A DNA stretch of 12,185 nt from an uncultured Oscillospiraceae bacterium (GTDB taxonomy: Bacteria > Bacillota > Clostridia > Oscillospirales > Acutalibacteraceae), in NCBI GenBank assembly GCA_900555805.1, contig USMJ01000010.1:1-12185 (forward strand), written 5' to 3'. Numbering within the stretch: position 1 is the first letter of the stretch; each line of letters starts with the position of its first letter. A program made the translations under genes and the position numbers. Below are positions 7,632-12,185 of this stretch, one piece after another. Below the pieces are notes generated by a model, which made no database searches, had not been told where the DNA came from, and was given only the letters and a program-made list of their open reading frames with translations.

Positions 7632-8141
7632 TCAAATTCCTTTCCTTATCGACATTTTGGACGAATAGAGCGAGCCGCTTGCGTGCGCATGGCATATCGC
7701 CATAGCGAGAGCGTCGGCCGTGTCGTCCGGCTTCGGAACTTTTTCAAGCCCGAGTATCCGCTTTGTCATCTCCTGAACCTGCTTCTTATCCGCCCTGCCG
7801 TAGCCGACAACGCTCTGTTTGACCTGAAGCGGAGTGTATTCAAACACGGGCAGTCCGTTTTTCTGGGCGGCGAGCATCAGAACGCCCCTCGCCTGACTGA
7901 CATCTATGACGGTCTTGGCGTTGTTGTTATAAAAGAGCTTTTCTATGCTCATGACCTGCGGATTGTTTCTCCTGACGACCTCGTTGAATCCGTCGTATAT
8001 CATTTCAAGCCTCTCGTTGAACGGAGTTTTCGCTTCGGTCGTTATCGCTCCGTAGTCAACGGTCGTGAAATGATTGTTGCGGTACTCGACGACGCCGTAG
8101 CCTATGATCGCATAACCCGGGTCGATACCCAATATTAACAT
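7632..8141 (-). CDS. ruvC: Holliday junction resolvase RuvC
   Basis: RuvC is the dimeric endonuclease that cuts Holliday junctions symmetrically. The 169-residue protein has the RNase H-like fold signature LGIDPGYAIIGYG (residues 4-16). The four expected catalytic acids are Asp7, Glu67 in SIEKLF, Asp140 and Asp143 in DDTADALA, with spacing equal to the E. coli enzyme. The ATG at 8141 has GAGGT about 8 bases upstream. An out-of-frame ATG lies 5 bases before it and is too close to the ribosome binding site. The gene is first after a good promoter, so the ruvC-ruvA-ruvB set probably starts a transcript that may continue through glmM and beyond. The catalytic set is complete. Confidence 0.97.
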   Translation of the reverse strand: MLILGIDPGYAIIGYGVVEYRNNHFTTVDYGAITTEAKTPFNERLEMIYDGFNEVVRRNNPQVMSIEKLFYNNNAKTVIDVSQARGVLMLAAQKNGLPVFEYTPLQVKQSVVGYGRADKKQVQEMTKRILGLEKVPKPDDTADALAMAICHAHASGSLYSSKMSIRKGI

Positions 8142-8172
8142 CGCATACTACCTCATTATAATTTATCAGTTT

Positions 8173-8201
8173 AGTATAGCATACTTTTCTATAACTAACA
8201 A
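8173..8201 (-). promoter_or_regulatory. Sigma-A-type promoter for ruvC
   Basis: On the minus strand TTGTTA (8201-8196) and TATACT (8178-8173) are separated by exactly 17 bases. A TG dinucleotide one base before the -10 box gives an extended -10. The predicted start point, near 8166, leaves a leader of about 25 bases to ruvC. It is the best promoter match on the minus strand and lies in the 75-bp gap between spmB and ruvC. It separates the housekeeping ruv transcript from the sporulation genes upstream. Confidence 0.8.
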
Positions 8202-8216
8202 GTATTTTGAGACATT

Positions 8217-8738
8217 TTACATCAACAAATTCACGAAAAACGCGGACAGAACAAACGCCGTGAAATCGGCGAAAAGCCCTGCCCAGAGCGTGCATCCCGT
8301 GTTCTTTATCCCGACCGAGCCGAAGTAGACGCTGACGGCGAAGAACGTGGTTTCGGTCGAGCCCGCCATGACGCTCGCGATTCTTCCTATCGGGCTGTCG
8401 GGCGAAAATTCGCTCAATATGTCCTCGTACACGGCAAGCGAGCCGGAGCCGGAAAGCGGGCTCAACAAAGCCAGCGGCAGCAGCTCGCTTTTAAGCCCGA
8501 ATTTTTCGAGAAAGGGAGATAAAGCGTCGGTCACGATTTCGATAAAGCCGCTGCTTCGAAGCATTGTCACCGCGACGGTTATGCCTATGAGCGTGGGCAT
8601 TATCCCGACGAGAGTCGACATTCCCCTCTTCGCGCCGTCGGTGAAAGCGTCGAACACGGTCGTTTTCCTGAAGCAGGCGAACAGGGCGGCAAACACAACA
8701 ATGCATGGCAAAATATACACAGAAAGCCTATCGGACAT
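8217..8738 (-). CDS. spmB: Spore maturation protein B (SpmB)
   Basis: SpmB acts with SpmA in the developing spore, and in Bacillus subtilis the pair is needed for full dehydration of the spore core and heat resistance. The 173-residue integral membrane protein (B. subtilis form about 178) belongs to the nucleoside-recognition (Gate) domain family. Hydrophobic segments lie at about 5-22, 42-60, 84-103, 130-145 and 150-173. The signatures PLSGSGSLAVYEDIL (residues 94-108) and MAGSTETTFFAVSVYFG (124-140) are typical of SpmB. Its ATG lies inside the end of spmA with an 11-base overlap, so the two are co-translated. The substrate or transported molecule is not established for the family. No spore peptidase gene such as dacB is beside it. 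Confidence 0.94.
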   Translation of the reverse strand: MSDRLSVYILPCIVVFAALFACFRKTTVFDAFTDGAKRGMSTLVGIMPTLIGITVAVTMLRSSGFIEIVTDALSPFLEKFGLKSELLPLALLSPLSGSGSLAVYEDILSEFSPDSPIGRIASVMAGSTETTFFAVSVYFGSVGIKNTGCTLWAGLFADFTAFVLSAFFVNLLM

Positions 8739-9324
8739 TTTTCTTTCTCCCCCTTTTCCCGCTTAATATGTACGCGGCGGACAATCCTGCGGCGAGGGAG
8801 CAGGTGGACGCGAGGATACAGCACGGAACGATGTCGAACGGCGTTTCGCAGCCGTGCTGCTGTCTCAAAGAAGCGACGGTGGTCGGTATCAGCTTCATGC
8901 ACGCAGAGTTCATCACGACGAAGAATATCATGTCACGGCTCGCTTTGGTTTTGTCGGGGTTTATGCTCTGAAGCCGCTTCATGCTTTCAAGCCCGAGCGG
9001 CGTCGCCGCATTGCCCAAACCGAGCATATTCGCCGCGATGTTCATCGTCATGACCGAAATTATATCCTCTCTTTCCCCGGCGGAGGGAAACAGACTTTTC
9101 ATCAAAGGTGCAAGCGTACGGCTTATTATCGAGCTTAAGCCCGATCTTTCGGTTATCTCGGTCATTCCGCACCAGAACGCCATAGTCGGCAAAAGCTTCA
9201 AAGAAAGCTCGACCGCTTTCACGGCTCCGTCGATCACCGCCGACGAAAGCGCTTGCATATTTCCTGTAAGCATAGCCGAGACAAACGAAACGGCGACGAG
9301 CGCGACCCAAACATAATTCATCAT
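8728..9324 (-). CDS. spmA: Spore maturation protein A (SpmA)
   Basis: SpmA is the partner of SpmB in spore core dehydration. From ATG 9324 the product has 198 residues, against about 196 in B. subtilis. It is a membrane protein with a nucleoside-recognition (Gate) domain. The diagnostic stretch NMLGLGNAATPLGLESM covers residues 99-115, followed by MNSACMKLIPTTVAS at about 128-142. Hydrophobic helices lie at about 4-20, 40-52, 88-105, 122-138 and 155-176. The frame is open for 34 more codons upstream, but those residues cover the divergent promoter region and lack family similarity. GAGGTG six bases before 9324 fixes the start. Presence of spmAB suggests the organism, or a close ancestor, forms endospores. 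Confidence 0.94.
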   Translation of the reverse strand: MMNYVWVALVAVSFVSAMLTGNMQALSSAVIDGAVKAVELSLKLLPTMAFWCGMTEITERSGLSSIISRTLAPLMKSLFPSAGEREDIISVMTMNIAANMLGLGNAATPLGLESMKRLQSINPDKTKASRDMIFFVVMNSACMKLIPTTVASLRQQHGCETPFDIVPCCILASTCSLAAGLSAAYILSGKRGRKKNVR

Positions 9325-9330
9325 AAAAAA

Positions 9331-9336
9331 CACCTC
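9331..9336 (-). promoter_or_regulatory. Ribosome binding site that sets the spmA start
   Basis: GAGGTG is followed by six T residues and then ATGATG on the minus strand. Spacing is best for the first ATG (9324), giving a product that begins MMNYVW. The site argues against the longer frame starting at 9426. Confidence 0.75.
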
Positions 9337-9427
9337 GCTAATTCTATGAAAAAGCCGCAAGCAAAAAGACGAAATACCGTCAATATTAAGTAAAATGAGC
9401 AAAACTATGGAATTTTTTTCAGACATA

Positions 9428-9436
9428 TGTTATAAT
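9428..9436 (+). promoter_or_regulatory. Extended -10 promoter for trkA-trkH
   Basis: TGTTATAAT gives a consensus -10 box TATAAT (9431-9436) with the TG extension. The hexamer 17 bases upstream, TGGAAT at 9408-9413, is a poor -35 box, as is common for extended -10 promoters. An AT-rich stretch with a run of T precedes it. The expected start point is near 9443, giving a leader of about 60 bases before trkA. This is the only strong plus-strand promoter candidate in the divergent gap. Confidence 0.7.
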
Positions 9437-9443
9437 ACTTGAA

Positions 9444-9496
9444 CGTGAATGTAAGAATTCACCGATAAGAGAAAAAAGAATATCGCTATTTTCACG
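9444..9496 (+). promoter_or_regulatory. Foldable trkA leader with two mutually exclusive pairings
   Basis: GTGAAT (9445-9450) can pair with ATTCAC (9457-9462) across a 6-base loop, making a hairpin at the very 5' end of the predicted trkA mRNA. The same segment as CGTGAA (9444-9449) can instead pair with TTCACG (9491-9496), whose last base is the first G of the trkA GGAGG site. The pairings are perfect but only 6 bp each. A stabilising 5' hairpin, or a weak switch at the ribosome binding site, are both possible. Neither is shown, and the leader is too short for a known ydaO-type c-di-AMP riboswitch. Confidence 0.35.
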
Positions 9497-9505
9497 GAGG
9501 GAAAC

Positions 9506-10864
9506 ATGAACGTAGTTATTGTCGGCTGCGGCAAGGTCGGTTCAACGCTTGCCGATCAGCTCGTCAGAGAGGGACACGATGTCAGCGTTATCGACATTGA
9601 CCCCGACGCGGTAAGGAAAGTCACAAACAGACTTGACGTACTCGGCGTCGTCGGAAGCGGTTCAATTCATCAGGTTCAGGTTGACGCGGGAGTTAAAAAC
9701 GCCGATCTGTTTATCGCCGTCACACCCGGCGATGAGCTTAACCTATTGTGTTGTCTTATGGCGAAAAGATCCGCCTCATGCAGCACTATCGCAAGGGTCA
9801 GAAATCCCGATTATCTTTCGGAGCGCGGATTTATAAAAGAGAGGCTCGGACTTTCGAACATCATAAATCCCGAATATGAGGCAGCCGCCGAAATAAGCAG
9901 GCTTTTCTGCATACCCTCGGCTATCGAGGTCGACACATTCGCCGGCGGAAAGGTTGAGCTTCTGAAAACGGCTCTCCCTTTCGATTCGCCGATAGTCGGA
10001 AAGTCCATCATGAGCGCGCTTGGAAAAATCAGCGGCAAGGTTCTTATCTGCGCCGTTGAGAGAAACGGTGAGGTCGTTATCCCCACAGGCTCGTTCGTTC
10101 TCAGGGCAGGAGACGAGATATCGTTCCTGACATCGAGAAAAGAGAGAGAGACCGTCTTTAAAAAGACGGGGCTTGAACTCGGAAAAATAAAAAGAATAGT
10201 CATAGTCGGCGGCGGAAAGATATCGTTCTATCTTGTCAATATGCTCGTCGAATACGGCTTCAAGGTCAAGGTCATAGAGAAGAACAAGGAAAGATGCGAA
10301 TTTCTTTCAAGCGTGTTCCCGTCATCAGTCACTGTCATAAACGGCGACGGAACGGATCAGCAGCTTCTTTATGAAGAGGGAATAGACAAGGCGGACGGCT
10401 TTGCTTCCCTGACCGACGTTGACGAAGAAAATATAATGCTTTCAATGTTCATGACGAGCAATTCAAAAGCCAAGGTCGTCACGAAGATCAACAGACAGAA
10501 CTTCGCCGAAATTATCGACAACCTTGATATCGGCTCTGTCATATATCCAAAATTCATCACAGCCGAAACCATAGTCAGCTACGCCAGAGCGCTGAAAAAC
10601 TCTCAGGGCAGCAATGTTCAGACGCTCTATAACATAGTCGACGGCAAGGTCGAGGCGCTCGAGTTTCTCGCGAGAAGCGAATCCGACGTTATCGGCGTTC
10701 CTTTAAGCGACCTTGAGCTTAAGGATAATCTTCTCATCTGCTGCATCGGCAGAAACGGCAGGACGATAATTCCCAACGGTCTGACCACTATTGAGGTCGG
10801 CGACACGGTCGTTGTCGTCACGACTCAGAAGGGGCTAAACGACCTGAGAGATATTTTGAAGTGA
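9506..10864 (+). CDS. trkA: Trk potassium uptake system, NAD-binding regulatory subunit TrkA
   Basis: TrkA is the cytosolic ring subunit that gates the TrkH potassium channel in response to bound nucleotides. The 452-residue protein is a tandem of two RCK units, as in classical TrkA (458 in E. coli) and unlike single-RCK KtrA. The first Rossmann domain starts with VGCGKVGSTLA (6-16) and has Asp30 at the end of strand 2, consistent with NAD(H) binding. The second starts VIVGGGKISFYL at about 232-243, with Glu258. Each is followed by an RCK_C domain with a matching signature: RNGEVVIPTG at 186-195 and RNGRTIIPNG at 416-425. RCK_C domains of some Firmicute potassium proteins bind cyclic di-AMP, but this cannot be judged here. 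GGAGG lies 5 bases before the ATG. trkH follows after 10 bases. Confidence 0.96.
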   Translation: MNVVIVGCGKVGSTLADQLVREGHDVSVIDIDPDAVRKVTNRLDVLGVVGSGSIHQVQVDAGVKNADLFIAVTPGDELNLLCCLMAKRSASCSTIARVRNPDYLSERGFIKERLGLSNIINPEYEAAAEISRLFCIPSAIEVDTFAGGKVELLKTALPFDSPIVGKSIMSALGKISGKVLICAVERNGEVVIPTGSFVLRAGDEISFLTSRKERETVFKKTGLELGKIKRIVIVGGGKISFYLVNMLVEYGFKVKVIEKNKERCEFLSSVFPSSVTVINGDGTDQQLLYEEGIDKADGFASLTDVDEENIMLSMFMTSNSKAKVVTKINRQNFAEIIDNLDIGSVIYPKFITAETIVSYARALKNSQGSNVQTLYNIVDGKVEALEFLARSESDVIGVPLSDLELKDNLLICCIGRNGRTIIPNGLTTIEVGDTVVVVTTQKGLNDLRDILK

Positions 10865-10874
10865 GAGGCTCAGG

Positions 10875-12185
10875 ATGAATATTTCGATTATCTTTTATAT
10901 TCTCGGCTGGGTGCTCTGCACTCAGGCCGGAGCGATGCTTTTTCCCTGCGTCGTCTCGCTGATATATTCGGAAAAAGCAGGAATTTATTATCTGATAACC
11001 CTCGCGGTTTGTCTCGCGATAGGCGTTGCGCTGATAGCCAAGAAGCCGAAGAACACTCGGTTTTATGCCAAGGAGGGCTTCGCGATCGTGGCTTTGAGCT
11101 GGATTGTCATGAGCCTTATCGGCGCCGTTCCGCTTTGCATAAGCGGCGACATTCCGTCGTTTCTTTCGGCGCTGTTCGAGACGGTTTCGGGCTTCACGAC
11201 GACAGGCGCGACGAATCTGACGGACATCGAGGCGCTTTCAAAAACGAGCCTTTTCTGGCGAAGCGAAACTCACTTCATGGGCGGAATGGGCGTTTTGGTA
11301 CTCATACTTACTCTGCTCCCGATAGCGGGCGGTCAGAATATTCAGCTTATGCGCGCGGAAAGTCCAGGCCCGACTGTTGATAAGTTCAAGCCGAGACTGA
11401 GATACACGGCGATGATCCTCTATGTTATATATGTAGCGATAACGGCCGCCGAAGTTATCTTCCTTTTGATAGGAAAGATGCCGCTGTTCGACGCGATAAC
11501 CACCGCGTTCAGCACGGCAGGCACAGGCGGTTTCACCGTAACCAACGACGGAATAAACGCTTATCACAGCCCATATATTGAAGTAGTGCTGACGGTGTTC
11601 ATGATCCTTTTCGGCGTGAACTTCTCGTTCTACTACATGATGCTGACAAGGCGTTTTCGCGACGGACTGAAGAACACCGAGGTCTGGACATATCTCGGAA
11701 TTATAACCGTTTCGTCGTTCGTTATAGCCCTCAATGTCCACAGTCTTTTCCCGAGCGTTAAGGACACTCTGAGAAATTCATTCTTCACGGTGTCCTCGGT
11801 TATATCAACGACAGGTTTCTGCACGGCGGACTTCGACAAATGGCCGCAGCTTTCAAGGCTTATCATAATCATGCTGATGTTCTCGGGCGCATGCGCCGGA
11901 AGCACCGGCGGCGGTATAAAGGTTTCAAGGCTTATGGTTCTTTTCAAGAGCGGAATCAGCGAAATAAAGCATACCGTTCACCCGAAAAGCGTCAACCGTA
12001 TAAAAATAAGCGGAAAGCCCGTTTCGGAGGAAACGGTCAAGAACATCCGATCGTTCTTCATTATCGAGATGATAATTCTTGCGGTTTCGGCGCTTATTGT
12101 CAGTCTCGACAATTTCGACACTACGACGACCGTCACATCGGTTATAACCTGTCTTGAAAATGTCGGTCCCGGTCTTAATCTTGTC
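10875..12185 (+). CDS. trkH: Trk potassium transporter membrane subunit TrkH (C-terminal end cut by window)
   Basis: TrkH forms the K+-conducting pore gated by TrkA. The first 437 residues are present without a stop. TrkH proteins are usually about 480, so perhaps 45 residues are missing. Four pore-loop repeats with selectivity-filter glycines can be read: SGFTTTGATN (105-114), FSTAGTGGFT (212-221), STTGFCTADF (311-320) and ENVGPGLNLV (428-437, at the window edge). The conserved FMGGMGVLVL (134-143) and the intramembrane gating loop GACAGSTGGGIKVSR (338-352) are also present. The start is ATG 10875, with GAGAGG about 7 bases upstream and 10 bases after the trkA stop, so the two form an operon under the promoter near 9430. 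Hydrophobic helices fill most of the length, as expected for an eight-helix four-repeat channel. Confidence 0.95.
   Translation, partial: MNISIIFYILGWVLCTQAGAMLFPCVVSLIYSEKAGIYYLITLAVCLAIGVALIAKKPKNTRFYAKEGFAIVALSWIVMSLIGAVPLCISGDIPSFLSALFETVSGFTTTGATNLTDIEALSKTSLFWRSETHFMGGMGVLVLILTLLPIAGGQNIQLMRAESPGPTVDKFKPRLRYTAMILYVIYVAITAAEVIFLLIGKMPLFDAITTAFSTAGTGGFTVTNDGINAYHSPYIEVVLTVFMILFGVNFSFYYMMLTRRFRDGLKNTEVWTYLGIITVSSFVIALNVHSLFPSVKDTLRNSFFTVSSVISTTGFCTADFDKWPQLSRLIIIMLMFSGACAGSTGGGIKVSRLMVLFKSGISEIKHTVHPKSVNRIKISGKPVSEETVKNIRSFFIIEMIILAVSALIVSLDNFDTTTTVTSVITCLENVGPGLNLV

Noticed and set aside
7630..7695. 22-codon extension of ruvA
   Set aside because: It would overlap the end of ruvC, and the conserved RuvA N terminus begins at the ATG at 7629.
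7569..8138. 189-codon plus-strand open frame opposite ruvC
   Set aside because: RuvC on the minus strand has all four catalytic acids and a good promoter. The plus frame has no support.
9341..9348. CATAGAAT on the minus strand, similar to a sigma-E -10 box, as a spmA promoter
   Set aside because: The implied start point falls inside the spmA ribosome binding site, and no matching -35 element lies 13-16 bases upstream.
9325..9426. 34-codon N-terminal extension of spmA
   Set aside because: The extension covers the divergent promoter region, is not family-like, and a strong GAGGTG site points to the ATG at 9324.
9325..9505. Cyclic di-AMP (ydaO-type) riboswitch ahead of the potassium genes
   Set aside because: The predicted leader is only about 60 bases and shows none of the extended conserved structure such a riboswitch needs.
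1..12185. Mobile element, CRISPR array, toxin-antitoxin or defence system
   Set aside because: I looked on both strands for transposase or integrase motifs, regularly spaced repeats and small paired genes. None was found, and nearly all sequence is accounted for by conserved core genes.

Overview
The window reads as ordinary chromosome from an endospore-forming Firmicute of the class Clostridia. The evidence is the spmA-spmB spore-maturation pair, a group-II-style ECF transporter core (ecfA1-ecfA2-ecfT) followed by truA, strong GGAGG-type ribosome binding sites, sigma-A-like promoters and a protein resembling the clostridial DUF5711 family. Base composition is near balanced and every gene uses a similar codon style, with many GCG, GAC, TCG and ATA codons. 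I see no sign of horizontal transfer: no insertion sequence, integrase, phage gene, CRISPR array, tRNA or rRNA. I cannot name the genus.

Positions 1-9324 hold eleven genes, all on the minus strand. In transcription order (right to left) they are spmA, spmB, then after a 75-bp gap with a good promoter ruvC, ruvA, ruvB, glmM, an RlmI-like methyltransferase, ecfA1, ecfA2, ecfT, truA and the start of a membrane-anchored DUF5711-like protein that runs off the left edge. From ruvC leftward the gaps are 65 bp or less and several genes overlap (ecfA2/ecfT by 4 bp, truA/DUF5711-like by 8 bp). No convincing terminator is visible, so ruvC through the left edge could be one long transcript. Two GC-rich hairpins without a U-tract flank glmM.

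Positions 9325-9505 form a 181-bp divergent intergenic region with an extended -10 promoter reading right and a short leader that can fold. Positions 9506-12185 hold trkA and trkH on the plus strand. They encode the cytosolic NAD/ligand-binding subunit and the membrane subunit of a Trk/Ktr-type potassium uptake system, and trkH is cut by the right edge.

The genes cover several separate core jobs: spore core dehydration (SpmAB), Holliday-junction processing (RuvABC), the entry step to UDP-GlcNAc and cell wall synthesis (GlmM), RNA modification (TruA, probably the methyltransferase), vitamin or metal uptake (the EcfA1-A2-T module, whose substrate-binding S subunits are not here) and potassium homeostasis (TrkAH). 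I found no convincing undescribed system. The points most worth a second look are gene-order changes, the trkA leader and the DUF5711-like gene coupled to truA.
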